The notes under the pieces are model-generated. The model searched no databases, was not told the origin of the DNA, and was given only the letters and a program-made list of their open reading frames with translations. Made by a program: the position numbers and the translations under genes. From Nitrospira sp. (GTDB lineage Bacteria; Nitrospirota; Nitrospiria; Nitrospirales; Nitrospiraceae): a stretch of DNA of 50,653 nt. The stretch is taken from NCBI GenBank assembly GCA_009594865.1, contig VOPT01000030.1:1-50653 (forward strand), written 5' to 3'. The number at the start of each line of letters is the position of its first letter. Position 1 is the stretch's first letter. This document shows positions 8,160 through 16,532 of the stretch, one piece after another.

Positions 8160-9320
8160 ATGCGACCGGCCACCAACAAGACGCCCCGAGCTCACGCTTC
8201 CTTCCTTCATCGCCTGTCTCAACATCGCGCAATTCGGGTGACCACGGAGGGAACCCGCTTCCTCCTGTTGACCCTTGCCGTGGGGATCGCTGCCGTCAAT
8301 ACCGGCAACAATCTGTTCTATCTCCTGCTGGCCATGATGCTGAGCCTAATCGTGCTCTCGGGGCTCTTGTCGGAACAATGCGTCCGCCGCTTGGACTTCC
8401 ATCGCCATCTGCCCGACTCGCTGTTCGTGAATCAATCAACCGTTGCGACCCTCTGGATTGCCAATCATAAAGCCCATGTTCCGAGCGTTTCCTTGCGGAT
8501 CCTCGACGTCGTAGCCGGGCAGGATCACGATCGCGGCATTCACATCACCCACCTTGCACCCGGCGCGTCAACCCTCCGCTCGTACTCGCTGCTCGCCCAG
8601 CGGCGCGGGCAGTACCACCTCGAAGGCATCCGCGTCATCACGCCGTTCCCGTTCGGACTCTTCCAAAAGAAAGCCTTCTATCCCTGCGAGGCCACGCTGC
8701 TCGTGTGCCCCGCCATCATCCCGCTGCCACCACTGCGCCTTCAGGAGTTGCACTCGGTCGGCCACGAACAGGCATTGGCGCGACGTGGGCCCGGCACAGC
8801 CCTCTACAACCTCCGGGAGTTTCGTCCAGGCGACGATTCCCGCGCCATTCACTGGTTGACCACCGCCAGAACCGCCAAACTCATCGTCAAGGAGACGGAA
8901 GCCGAAGACCAGCACATGATCACGCTGGCAGTACTTACCGTCTGCCCTGACGAACACGAGCACACCTTCGAACGCACACTGTCCATCGCCGCTTCGCTGA
9001 TTGACTATTACGTGAAGCGCGGGGTGCGCCTCCGCCTCCTTCTGGGAGATCAGCAGAATCTCCTGGCGGATGGGGAAGACCAATTGCGCGACCTGTTCCA
9101 CGCATTGGCGCTCTGCGAACGGCGTCCCGTAACAGCCAGCGCATCAGTGCACCAGGCCATGGCCCTTGGGCTGACCAATTCCGAGGAAGGCCCGATCATC
9201 TGGCTGTCCCCCTGGACGGACGCAGCCTGCGCCGAGGCTCTTCCGGCCATAGATCTCATGTTGACGCCGCAGACGCATAAGGATCTCTTCGATGCTGCTG
9301 GATCAGGCCTTCCGGCTTAG
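8160..9320 (+). CDS. DUF58 domain-containing membrane protein
   Basis: The product has 386 residues from the ATG at 8160; the frame is open further upstream but would overlap moxR heavily. Two adjacent membrane helices lie near residues 30-70 (LLLTLAVGIAAV then LLLAMMLSLIVL). The DUF58 signature follows in the C-terminal half: REFRPGDDSRAIHW, preceded by GPGTALYNL. DUF58 has a vWA-like fold and is the usual MoxR partner. The 3' end overlaps the start of the transglutaminase gene by 29 nt, which indicates coupled expression. Confidence 0.92.
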   Translation: MRPATNKTPRAHASFLHRLSQHRAIRVTTEGTRFLLLTLAVGIAAVNTGNNLFYLLLAMMLSLIVLSGLLSEQCVRRLDFHRHLPDSLFVNQSTVATLWIANHKAHVPSVSLRILDVVAGQDHDRGIHITHLAPGASTLRSYSLLAQRRGQYHLEGIRVITPFPFGLFQKKAFYPCEATLLVCPAIIPLPPLRLQELHSVGHEQALARRGPGTALYNLREFRPGDDSRAIHWLTTARTAKLIVKETEAEDQHMITLAVLTVCPDEHEHTFERTLSIAASLIDYYVKRGVRLRLLLGDQQNLLADGEDQLRDLFHALALCERRPVTASASVHQAMALGLTNSEEGPIIWLSPWTDAACAEALPAIDLMLTPQTHKDLFDAAGSGLPA

Positions 9321-11532
9321 CTCAATCCTTCTCGCCGCAGCTGGCTTTGCGAGCCTGACGCTCGCGATCACCCTGCCGCCCTGGCTCCTTGTCCTGGCCG
9401 GCGGAGCGTTTGCCATGGCCCTGCTGCGGGTTCGACATCCCGGCGTGATCTCCGATACCATGCGCCACTTTCGGCTGTCCGCGCTGACCTGGAATATCTT
9501 TCTCGTCCTAGCTTTCGCTGGATTCTGGGTCGATCTCCTGCTTATTTCCCAGGAAGTCCTGCCAGCCGGGATTCACTTCCTCGTACTGCTCCTGGTAAAC
9601 AAACTCTCCAACCTCGACCTACGACGCGACTTTCTCCATCTGTACGCCATCAGCCTGATCGCGCTCCTGGCATCAGCTGCGTTGACGACCCAGATCTGGT
9701 ATGCCCCGTTTTTCTTTATCTACCTGGTCATCGGCGTGTGGACTCTTCTCCTCTATCACCTGCTGCAGGAACAGGAAGAGCTGGCTGAACCGCAGCAAGG
9801 GCACACCCAGGCCGCGCCATCCACCGCGCCGCTCCCCCGCCTCACGGCTCGCTTTTTCTGGACCACCAATGCCATGGCGGCGAGCGCGTTTGGGATCACG
9901 TTGTTGTTCTTTTTTTTGATCCCGCGTGTCGGGGTAGGGTTCTTTCAAAATAACCATGGAGAAAACCTGCGCACGACCGGCTTTTCGGAGCATGTCGACT
10001 TGGGAGTGATGGGGCCCGTCAAACAGGACCCGAGTATTGTCATGCGGGTGGAACTCCCTGAACGCACAGGTCGCAACTCGAAATGGGAACCGCTGTACCT
10101 GCGCGGGGTCGCCTATAATCGGTATGACGGAAAATCCTGGAGCAACAGCCTGCCCCACCGCCGCATGCTCACGGAGCTTCCCGAGGACACCTTCACGCTC
10201 CGTACGTCAGGAACTAAACCAGCGCCTACGGCTCGGCAGCTGAGACAGGACATTCTTCTTGAGCCCCTCGACACCACGGTCCTCTTCGGCACGCCGTTTC
10301 CCACATCGGTGAAAGGCCACTTCCTCTCGCTCCAATCGGATCTGATGGGCTCACTGTACTTGCCGGTTCCTCTCCACACGCGCACCCAATACACCGTCTA
10401 CTCTTCGCCGACCACGTTACATGCAACGGAGAAAAAGTCCGCGGCATTGCTCTACCCCGATTTTATTCTCCAACAGTATTTGCAAGTGCCGGCCGTCAAT
10501 GAGCAGGTCCTCGAGCTCGCGCGCCAGATCACGCAGCCTGCGACCAGCATCGCCCAAGCCGTGGCCTTACTTCACACCCATTTGCTCACGCATTACCGAT
10601 ACAATCTGGATGTGCCCTCGCTGGAATCTCCGCATCCGCTCGAAGATTTTCTGCTGACTCGAAAAACCGGTTATTGCGAGCACTATGCGACGGCCATGGT
10701 CGTGATGCTTCGCTCCGTCGGCATACCTGCACGTCTGGTGACCGGATTTCTCGCCACTGAATGGAATGAATTCGGCGGGTACTACACCGTGCGTCAACGA
10801 GATGCGCATGCTTGGGTGGAAGTGTACTTCCCGCAATCAGGTTGGATCACCATGGATCCCACGCCGCCCTCCCCAGATGCAGTCGGTCCGACCTGGTGGC
10901 AATCGGCCAACAGTGCGATGGACTCGGTACGTCTCCAATGGGATCGGATGTTCGTCCACTACAGCGCACATGACCAATTCACCGCCGTACAAGGCATTCG
11001 AGAGGGCGGGGAAGCCGTACGGACAGGCCTGTCGGAAACGCTGAGCGCCCTGTCAGCTCAAGGTGTCGCCATCGTCAGCCATATGGTAATCAGCTTGACT
11101 CCATCGGGTCTTCCGCACTTCGCGATCGCTCTTGTGCTGGCACTCGCCGCAGTCTATGGAGGAATCGCGATCCTGCGTAGGTTGCGGAATAGGACCACAC
11201 AACACAGTCCCTTTTCAACGCAGCAACAGACCGTCATCGCGCTCTACAACGCCATGCTGCAATGCTGCGCGCAGCAGGGCATCACGAAACCGGTCAGCGC
11301 TACATCAGTAGAATTTCTTGAGCAGATTCGCACGCGATGGGGAGAGGCTTGGCCTCTCGTTGATTCCGTCACGCGACTATATACGCACGTGCGATTCGGG
11401 GAGGCGGCCCTGACGGACGAGGCCCTCGCCACGGCAGAAGCCCAGGTGCGAACACTTCGCCTTCTCGGACGCTCGACAGCCGACTCGCAGCCACCATCTC
11501 GCGAACCCGTCATGCCATCACTCACGCGCTAA
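9292..11532 (+). CDS. tgpA: TgpA-like transglutaminase domain membrane protein (DUF3488)
   Basis: This 746-residue protein has about five N-terminal membrane helices (residues 8-160, with another at about 193-212). A periplasmic region with the transglutaminase core follows: Cys462 in GYCEHYATAM, His506 in DAHAWVEV and Asp522 in MDPTPP, a complete Cys-His-Asp triad. A further helix at about 604-625 precedes a cytoplasmic C-terminal domain like DUF4129. The layout matches TgpA, an inner-membrane transglutaminase reported essential in Pseudomonas aeruginosa. It is the third gene of the moxR-DUF58-tgpA operon, and its start lies inside the DUF58 gene. Confidence 0.93.
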   Translation: MLLDQAFRLSSILLAAAGFASLTLAITLPPWLLVLAGGAFAMALLRVRHPGVISDTMRHFRLSALTWNIFLVLAFAGFWVDLLLISQEVLPAGIHFLVLLLVNKLSNLDLRRDFLHLYAISLIALLASAALTTQIWYAPFFFIYLVIGVWTLLLYHLLQEQEELAEPQQGHTQAAPSTAPLPRLTARFFWTTNAMAASAFGITLLFFFLIPRVGVGFFQNNHGENLRTTGFSEHVDLGVMGPVKQDPSIVMRVELPERTGRNSKWEPLYLRGVAYNRYDGKSWSNSLPHRRMLTELPEDTFTLRTSGTKPAPTARQLRQDILLEPLDTTVLFGTPFPTSVKGHFLSLQSDLMGSLYLPVPLHTRTQYTVYSSPTTLHATEKKSAALLYPDFILQQYLQVPAVNEQVLELARQITQPATSIAQAVALLHTHLLTHYRYNLDVPSLESPHPLEDFLLTRKTGYCEHYATAMVVMLRSVGIPARLVTGFLATEWNEFGGYYTVRQRDAHAWVEVYFPQSGWITMDPTPPSPDAVGPTWWQSANSAMDSVRLQWDRMFVHYSAHDQFTAVQGIREGGEAVRTGLSETLSALSAQGVAIVSHMVISLTPSGLPHFAIALVLALAAVYGGIAILRRLRNRTTQHSPFSTQQQTVIALYNAMLQCCAQQGITKPVSATSVEFLEQIRTRWGEAWPLVDSVTRLYTHVRFGEAALTDEALATAEAQVRTLRLLGRSTADSQPPSREPVMPSLTR

Positions 11533-11754
11533 CGGAAACCACCGGCTTTTCACACGCCAGGGAAACGGAAGGATGTCATTGCGATCAAAGAAGTGCTCGA
11601 TGCCAAACGAGTCTTCGTGAGTCATACTTTTCTCTCGAAGGACGAGTGTGCGACACTGATTCGACGAAGCGACGCTCTGGCCTATGAACCAGGGACGGCC
11701 GACAACTTGGCCAGACATTCCAGCAGCATCGAGACGGGTCCTATCTGCAGATGA
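11533..11754 (+). pseudogene. remnant of a 2OG-Fe(II) oxygenase-like gene
   Basis: A short frame just after tgpA reads RVFVSHTFLSKDECATLI followed by a segment ending YEPGT. This resembles the N-terminus of prolyl-4-hydroxylase-type 2-oxoglutarate/Fe(II) oxygenases, where a finger of the type FLS-x-EEC-x-x-LI precedes the catalytic barrel. No proper start codon or ribosome-binding site is seen, the frame stops after about 73 residues, and the HxD...H iron-binding core is absent downstream. It is best read as a decayed gene fragment. The family call rests on one short motif. Confidence 0.4.
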
Positions 11755-12153
11755 AAACCGGAGATAACAGTGAAGTGAGGATAATGATTTGCTCCAACGG
11801 CCACTGAAGAGTCCCGGTTCTTGCGGACACCAACCAGGCGTTCCGCCCTCTTCCTTCTCCGTTCCTCTCGGTGCGACCAAAGACGGGAATGCAGCTTGGT
11901 ATGTCTGCAGGCCATGTGGCACGAGGGGGCTGGTCCAGAGGTGCCTGAAGTACGTGCTCCTGACGGAGGTCTTAAACGGGTTACACGCCAATACGCCGCG
12001 GTAGCAGTGGCCCAGTCCTGTTAGAGTCCTACGCTTCAGCGTCAATCGAACCAGAAATAGTGAAAGGAAAGAGCCCAGAGGCTTCGACCGCCTATAAACC
12101 GCCTATGGAAGGGAGATGCGGAAAATGGATTTTGAAGAAGTACTTGAGAAAGT
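11755..12153. other. about 400 bp without a supported gene
   Basis: No frame here shows a family motif, a ribosome-binding site or coding character that I trust. Open frames exist on both strands but look like chance. The stretch may be a continuation of the decayed oxygenase gene. Confidence 0.5.
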
Positions 12154-12228
12154 TGGAGCGGGAAACGGGATTTGAACCCGCGACCCTCGCCTTGGCAAGG
12201 CGATGCTCTACCACTGAGCTATTCCCGC
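12154..12228 (-). tRNA. tRNA-Gly (anticodon GCC)
   Basis: The minus strand folds as a full cloverleaf. The 7-bp acceptor stem begins GCGGGAA and pairs with TTCCCGC. The D-arm contains AGCTCAGTGG, the anticodon stem-loop is CGCCT-TGCCAA-GGCG-like with GCC as anticodon, and the T-arm has GGTTCAAATCC. The CCA end is encoded (12156-12154). Confidence 0.97.
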
Positions 12229-12247
12229 GTCCGTCGGAAGAAGCGGG

Positions 12248-12277
12248 ATTCTACCGGCCAGATGTAAAGACTGTCAA
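12248..12277 (-). promoter_or_regulatory. promoter of tRNA-Gly
   Basis: On the minus strand TTGACA (12277-12272) and TAGAAT (12253-12248) are spaced by 18 bp. Transcription would begin about 13 nt before the mature tRNA 5' end. Confidence 0.7.
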
Positions 12278-12419
12278 GCCAGACATCGCAAATATCCTCC
12301 CCGCCGCAGTCGATCCTCACGCATTCATGCTTCACTCCAAACCGTTCGCCGCACAGATTGCCCATCTGCGACCGCTGTCTTGGTCTTTCGACTCAGACGT
12401 GCCTGCTTCTTCTGTCCAC

Positions 12420-12457
12420 TTGACGGACTTGAGAGGCTTGAGTAGAGTGAATGTAAT
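12420..12457 (+). promoter_or_regulatory. candidate promoter(s) for the 109-aa gene
   Basis: Two overlapping pairs with 17-bp spacers are visible: TTGACG (12420-12425) with TAGAGT (12443-12448), and TTGAGA (12429-12434) with TGTAAT (12452-12457). The first has the better -35. Confidence 0.4.
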
Positions 12458-12496
12458 GTCGCTTTTCGCCATTCCTATCAATGAGGTAACCGTAGC

Positions 12497-12826
12497 GTGA
12501 CCTCCCGCCCGCAGCAGTCGGCACCCTTTGCAGCGCAAGCCATTTCATTTGACGAGTATCTCGCATCGGGCAAAATTCCCGACGGATTGCTTGTCAGCGA
12601 ATATGTGGAGCAACAGTTTGTGGAACGGCTGGTGCACTACGTACTCAGCGTACCGGCCGGTAGTTACTCGATGGCCCAACTCAGCCGCCTCCTCGAGCAA
12701 CTCGATCCTCGCGCGCAGGTCTTTTTCTTCAAGCGACTGAAAGAGAACAGCCCGGACAGCCTCAAAGATTTTGCCCCGCTGTATTACGGGTTCATGAACG
12801 AGTTTCACTCCCTCCTGTTTACGTAA
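12497..12826 (+). CDS. conserved hypothetical protein, 109 aa
   Basis: The 109-residue soluble protein begins at a GTG, with AGG of GAGGTAACC about 9 nt upstream. It has an Asp/Glu-rich helical character with a central YVEQQFVERLVHYVL segment and ends FHSLLFT. There is no signal peptide, membrane helix, cysteine or known motif. The next gene has its own promoter, so this is probably a single-gene unit. Function unknown. Confidence 0.6.
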   Translation: MTSRPQQSAPFAAQAISFDEYLASGKIPDGLLVSEYVEQQFVERLVHYVLSVPAGSYSMAQLSRLLEQLDPRAQVFFFKRLKENSPDSLKDFAPLYYGFMNEFHSLLFT

Positions 12827-12850
12827 GCTGCCGTCTCACAAAAAAATACC

Positions 12851-12878
12851 TTGTCGCCCCCCTAATCTCAGGTATAAT
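12851..12878 (+). promoter_or_regulatory. promoter of the 122-aa gene
   Basis: TTGTCG (12851-12856) and a perfect TATAAT (12873-12878) are 16 bp apart. The leader would be about 25 nt and contains the AAGGAG ribosome-binding site. Confidence 0.65.
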
Positions 12879-12910
12879 CACGAGAACCTCTTAATGAGCC
12901 AAGGAGCACT

Positions 12911-13279
12911 ATGAATCCCACGTTACAACGCGCTGTTACGAGTTTCTATAATCTGGTATACGAAGCGCAGACATTTGCGACGACCATGTCACGCATCGAT
13001 ACCGCTGAACAGGAACACTATGCCGGTCGGATTGAAGGCCTCAATTGGGTCCTGGATCGCTGCCAGGAGCTCGAGGATATGGATACCAACATCACCCCGA
13101 CGACGCTGCAACGCGTCCTGACGGAAGTGAAATCAGACTTGGATCATGAGCTCTCCGTGCAGCGTCGGGAAAAGGGCCGACGGGCGGACGGACGCGAAGA
13201 GGCGCTGACCTTCGTCGCGGACTATTTGTCCAGCCTGATCACGGCAACCGAGATCGAGTCCGCGAAAACCTCCGTGTAA
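12911..13279 (+). CDS. conserved hypothetical helical protein, 122 aa
   Basis: A clear ribosome-binding site (AAGGAG, 5 nt before ATG) and a consensus promoter support this gene. The product is charged and almost entirely helical, with a Glu/Asp-rich middle and a basic stretch RREKGRRADGR near residue 90. It may form a small helical bundle. No catalytic motif, cysteine, signal or membrane segment is present. I do not recognise the family. Confidence 0.75.
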   Translation: MNPTLQRAVTSFYNLVYEAQTFATTMSRIDTAEQEHYAGRIEGLNWVLDRCQELEDMDTNITPTTLQRVLTEVKSDLDHELSVQRREKGRRADGREEALTFVADYLSSLITATEIESAKTSV

Positions 13280-13336
13280 CCGCCTGTCGATTGTCTCCAG
13301 GCTTATCCTTCGTTATGGCCTCCTCCGAGGGCGACT

Positions 13337-13570
13337 ATGGCCCGTGAGTGGATCATCTTCGCCATTTGTCTCGGCTTGGGAGGCCATATTGCCCTCGCCG
13401 TCGTGTTGCATGCACCGGACATGTGGCCATGGAGTAAGGCCTGGCTGTACGGGTTACTCTCCGGCTTGGCCCTCTATGTGGTGGTACAGGTCCTGCGCTC
13501 GCTCTGGTGGGTGTTTCGCGGGAGAAACAGCGATGAGCCGGATGTCCCCGAAGACCAGCATATTCGCTGA
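13337..13570 (+). CDS. small membrane protein, 77 aa, two transmembrane helices
   Basis: The product has two hydrophobic helices, at about residues 4-25 and 34-56, joined by a short loop with MWPWSK. A short acidic tail (DEPDVPED) follows, which by the positive-inside rule probably faces the cytoplasm next to an Arg-rich patch. An upstream GAGG about 11 nt before the ATG is a weak ribosome-binding site. It may be co-transcribed with the preceding gene, 57 bp away. Function unknown. Confidence 0.65.
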   Translation: MAREWIIFAICLGLGGHIALAVVLHAPDMWPWSKAWLYGLLSGLALYVVVQVLRSLWWVFRGRNSDEPDVPEDQHIR

Positions 13571-13601
13571 TCCTCACTCGACGAACATCGCATATACGCC
13601 A

Positions 13602-13631
13602 TTGCGCGCGCTATCCAGCTCTCAGTAGAAT
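13602..13631 (+). promoter_or_regulatory. promoter immediately abutting the zinc-ribbon gene
   Basis: TTGCGC (13602-13607) and TAGAAT (13626-13631) are 18 bp apart. Only 7 nt separate the -10 box from the ATG at 13639, so the mRNA may be leaderless. Confidence 0.5.
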
Positions 13632-13638
13632 ACCGTCC

Positions 13639-13929
13639 ATGCAGCCGCGTTCGAACAAACCTTCACCGCCCGGTTGGCCCCCGCGTGCAGCGAGACCACG
13701 CGCCACCCCTTCGCCGTCTCCGGGTCATGGCCAGGCGGATCAGTACGATTCCTTTAATGCGTCCTTGCTCTACTGCGGTCATTGTCGTCAAGCGACTCCC
13801 ACCAGGCAGCGCCTGCTTCTCGTGTTACCTACCGGGAATCTGTACGAGTATCTTTGCGCTCAATGCGGAACCTCCACCGGCTCAAAAACCGAAAGCGCCT
13901 CAGGTGAAGGCGGGCTTTTAGCCCCATAG
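13639..13929 (+). CDS. small zinc-ribbon protein, 96 aa
   Basis: After a Pro/Arg-rich, probably disordered N-terminus of about 40 residues, the protein has YCGHC and, 28 residues later, LCAQCG. This CxxC-x28-CxxC arrangement fits a four-Cys zinc ribbon. The segment between, RQRLLLVLPTGNLYEYL, looks like a beta-hairpin. The start is set by the promoter: the -10 box ends 7 nt upstream and no ribosome-binding site exists. A smaller overlapping frame (13685-13921) has no motif and is rejected. Role unknown; nucleic-acid or protein binding is possible. Confidence 0.7.
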   Translation: MQPRSNKPSPPGWPPRAARPRATPSPSPGHGQADQYDSFNASLLYCGHCRQATPTRQRLLLVLPTGNLYEYLCAQCGTSTGSKTESASGEGGLLAP

Positions 13930-14079
13930 GCGCCACCAGCCATGCAGCCTCTTCCGATCGCAGGGTAATCCTGCAAGCAGCCACGCGGGATGCAGGCAGA
14001 GCCTCATTGCTCCCTGCAGGGCCATCCATCCGACCACTGACGTTGTAAAGTGAAACTGAAACGGTTCGAGGGAGGAACA

Positions 14080-14376
14080 CTAGGCGATCTGGTCGAGCGG
14101 AATCCCCTCATCGATCAACATGACCGGGATATCTTCTCGCACAGGGTACAAAATCTTATTGTCCGATCGCACCAAGCCGCCATCGAGCTTTTCCGTCACC
14201 GGCTTTTGCGCCTTGTTCTTTAACAGGCCTCGCTCGATCGCGCCGTTCACCTTTTGAATCACCAGATCGTCAGCCAGCACCACCGCTTGCTTCGTTTCAG
14301 GGCAACACAGAATGGCCAACAAGTCTTTATCGAGATTGACTTTCTTTTGAACGGCGTCACTCACGATGCATCTCAC
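14080..14376 (-). CDS. Trm112-family protein (UPF0434-like)
   Basis: The 98-residue protein matches the Trm112/YcaR family by LLAILCCPETK near the N-terminus and NKILYPVREDIPVMLIDEG near the C-terminus. Trm112 proteins act as small activating partners of methyltransferases in eukaryotes and archaea; the role of bacterial homologues is less clear. Typical zinc-binding members have two Cys pairs, whereas here only adjacent CC is present and the second pair is missing, so zinc binding is doubtful. A GTG at 14364 is an alternative start that would remove four residues. Confidence 0.82.
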   Translation of the reverse strand: MRCIVSDAVQKKVNLDKDLLAILCCPETKQAVVLADDLVIQKVNGAIERGLLKNKAQKPVTEKLDGGLVRSDNKILYPVREDIPVMLIDEGIPLDQIA

Positions 14377-14518
14377 AATCTCACCCGACAGGGTGACTCA
14401 AAGGTTACCCGAAACATAGTCTAAATGAATCGGCAGATCAAGAAGATACCAAAACTCTTCTCCATCTGGTATCGTGCATGATCGTTACCCCTCTCATGCA
14501 CGAACACCAGGACTCAGC

Positions 14519-15145
14519 GTGACGTCTTCTCATCGGCTTGGACGCATCTTTTTTACCGGACTGCTCGTGCTCGTGCCGGCCTGGACGACATTTCTGATCC
14601 TGGCGGCCCTGTTCGATACGCTGGACTCGTTCCTGCTCAATCTCATCGGTCACCAGATCCAGCCCTATGCGCCGGGGTTGGGCATCCTGTTGCTCATTGG
14701 CATGGTGCTCCTGGTTGGGGCCATTGCTACCCAGGTTATCGGGCAGCGCTTCGTCCGCTGGGCCGAAACGACGCTCGAAGGCATTCCGTTGATCCGCAGC
14801 ATCTATCTGACATTGAAAAGTATGACGGATCTTTTGAACTACCGCGCGCGCTTCGGACAAAGTACGGTGGTGGCGTTCCCGTTTCCGCGCGATGGGCTCT
14901 GGGCACTCGGTTTCGTCATGGGCGCTCCCCCGGCAGCGCTACAGGTCGCGCCGACGGTTGAACTGGTAATGGTGTTCGTGCCGACCGCCATTCACCCGTT
15001 CACGGGATATCTCGCGATGATTCCCAAAACTCAACTGCAGCCGCTCAATCTCTTGCCGGAGGAAGCCCTGAAGTTAGAATTTTCAGCGGGGCTCTATCGC
15101 CCCCTCCAAGGCTGGCTCACGGCCCCGGCGGTGAAATCATCATGA
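14519..15145 (+). CDS. DUF502 family membrane protein
   Basis: The protein has 208 residues from a GTG at 14519, chosen because AGGA lies 6 nt upstream; a GTG at 14474 would add 15 polar residues. Two membrane helices (about residues 8-30 and 48-70) are followed by the conserved DUF502 segment GIPLIRSIYLTLKSMTDLL and a soluble domain with VMVFVPTAIHPFTGYL. The family is widespread and of unknown function. The stop overlaps the start of the acetyltransferase gene, so both are probably translated together. Confidence 0.88.
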   Translation: MTSSHRLGRIFFTGLLVLVPAWTTFLILAALFDTLDSFLLNLIGHQIQPYAPGLGILLLIGMVLLVGAIATQVIGQRFVRWAETTLEGIPLIRSIYLTLKSMTDLLNYRARFGQSTVVAFPFPRDGLWALGFVMGAPPAALQVAPTVELVMVFVPTAIHPFTGYLAMIPKTQLQPLNLLPEEALKLEFSAGLYRPLQGWLTAPAVKSS

Positions 15146-15660
15146 TGTCCGCCGATCAATTGCGCATTCGCCAGGCCACCTTGCAGGACCTGGAGGTCCT
15201 CACCAAATTCAGCGCGGCCATGGCCCTGGAAACGGAACACCGAAACCTGGACACCGCACGTCTCCGACTGGGAACACAAGCCGTGATTGAGCGGCCGGAA
15301 CGGGGCCAATATTACGTTGCAGACTTGCGCCAAGACGCGTCGGCCGATACAGTGACCGTAGGTCAGCTCCTCATCACCTATGAGTGGAGCGATTGGCGGA
15401 ATGCCCAATTCTGGTGGATCCAGAGCGTCTACGTAGACCCGGCGTGGCGCCATCAAGGCGTGTACCGTGCCATGCACGGAGCCATGATGACCCTGGCGCA
15501 ATCGCGCACGGATGTCTGCGGGGTCCGTCTGTATGTCGAGGGCGACAACACGATCGCCAAAGGGGTGTACGAACGGGTCGGGCTCACCCCGTCCACCTAT
15601 CGGATTTACGAGTCCGATTTCGTCCTGCCCAAACCTTCTCCCTCCGGCCATCAGAGCTAG
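15142..15660 (+). CDS. GNAT family N-acetyltransferase
   Basis: This 172-residue protein shows the GNAT order: an N-terminal strand IRQATLQDLEVL, a central strand WWIQSVYVDPAWRHQGVYRAMH that carries the acetyl-CoA pyrophosphate-binding loop (RHQGV, a variant of Q/RxxGxG/A), and a C-terminal GVYERVGLTPSTY. The substrate cannot be inferred. The ATGATG start overlaps the stop of the DUF502 gene. Confidence 0.9.
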   Translation: MMSADQLRIRQATLQDLEVLTKFSAAMALETEHRNLDTARLRLGTQAVIERPERGQYYVADLRQDASADTVTVGQLLITYEWSDWRNAQFWWIQSVYVDPAWRHQGVYRAMHGAMMTLAQSRTDVCGVRLYVEGDNTIAKGVYERVGLTPSTYRIYESDFVLPKPSPSGHQS

Positions 15661-15697
15661 CCGGCCCGAGGGCATGTTCGCACAAGGAGGATCGCCT

Positions 15698-16078
15698 ATG
15701 CGACGAGCGGGCCTGCTACTGGGCGTGATACTGCTGACGCTGAACGGGTGCGCCTTCAGCCGAGGCACCCTCGGTGAGGAAATCAAGACGGAGACGGTCA
15801 ATTCGATCAAAAAAGGCGTCACCACACGCGCGGACGTCTTGGCCCAACTCGGCGCGCCGGACCGCCTTCTCCAATTAAACGGCCGCGACCTCTTTCAATA
15901 CTACCGATACGACGCCAAGGTCGGCAGCCTCCTCCTGATTTTGATCAACTTTTCCCGCGTGTCGGTCAAAAGCGACGACCTGTTTATCATTATCAATCAT
16001 GAGGGCATCGTAGAAGAGGTGATCGCGTCGAAACGGACGGGAAATCTGGAGTTCAGGTTCTGGCCATTCGGAGATTGA
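15698..16078 (+). CDS. small SmpA/BamE-like lipoprotein (1)
   Basis: A strong AGGAGG ribosome-binding site 8 nt before the ATG sets the start. The 126-residue product has a signal peptide with lipobox LNGC (Cys at residue 18). The mature part contains IKKGVTTRADVLAQLGAPD, the SmpA/OmlA/BamE-type motif (G-x-T-T-x-x-D-V-x-x-x-L-G-x-P). A hydrophobic stretch (SLLLILINF) follows. BamE is part of the outer-membrane protein assembly machine, but many lipoproteins share only the fold, so a Bam role is not claimed. The next gene encodes a paralogue. Confidence 0.82.
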   Translation: MRRAGLLLGVILLTLNGCAFSRGTLGEEIKTETVNSIKKGVTTRADVLAQLGAPDRLLQLNGRDLFQYYRYDAKVGSLLLILINFSRVSVKSDDLFIIINHEGIVEEVIASKRTGNLEFRFWPFGD

Positions 16079-16082
16079 CGCC

Positions 16083-16505
16083 GTGTCACGCCACACTGCT
16101 TCCCCCACAGTGCTTTTTGTCGCGATACTGGCGATGCCCTTGTCCGGCTGCAACGTCGCGCGGCTGACCATCAATACTCCGCTAACCCCCGATTCGGTGT
16201 CCTTCATTACCGCGGGGCAGACGACGCTGACCGATGTCGTGACCAAATTGGGCGCGCCCGATTCCATTACCGAAGCGGAGCGGGGAACCGTCGTGACCTA
16301 TCGGTTCCTCAACGCCAAATACGCTCGCGTGAATTTCGGATGGCTGGTTAAGCCGTGGTCGCCGGTCGACCCGGACCTCGTGTTCTCTCGCTCCGGCATG
16401 GGCACGGATGCGCTCGAGCTCCTGTGCGACAGCAACTGGGTCGTGACGCACCAGGCCTTTGTGCGCCATCGTCCCGATCCATTGTTTACGCCCTATCCGT
16501 TTTAA
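16083..16505 (+). CDS. small SmpA/BamE-like lipoprotein (2)
   Basis: This 140-residue lipoprotein starts at a GTG only 4 nt after the previous stop. It has a hydrophobic signal and lipobox LSGC (Cys at about residue 23). The mature part contains ITAGQTTLTDVVTKLGAPD, the same signature as the neighbour, so the pair is probably an ancient tandem duplication. Sequence elsewhere has diverged strongly. The two are very likely co-transcribed and outer-membrane localised; their partner is unknown. Confidence 0.8.
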   Translation: MSRHTASPTVLFVAILAMPLSGCNVARLTINTPLTPDSVSFITAGQTTLTDVVTKLGAPDSITEAERGTVVTYRFLNAKYARVNFGWLVKPWSPVDPDLVFSRSGMGTDALELLCDSNWVVTHQAFVRHRPDPLFTPYPF

Positions 16506-16532
16506 CTTTCCCGGCCCCGAGCCCTTCGCGAA

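Noticed and set aside
11518..12045. 175-codon minus-strand frame after tgpA
   Set aside because: Composition is rich in Arg, Ser, Pro and Trp with no domain, and no ribosome-binding site; it lies over the oxygenase remnant.
12060..12500. Open frame of 146 codons on the plus strand containing GFEPATLALARRCS
   Set aside because: This peptide is the antisense translation of tRNA-Gly and has no start signal or family match.
15094..15825. 243-codon minus-strand frame opposite the acetyltransferase gene
   Set aside because: It is antisense to a clear GNAT gene and to the lipoprotein gene start and has no domain of its own.
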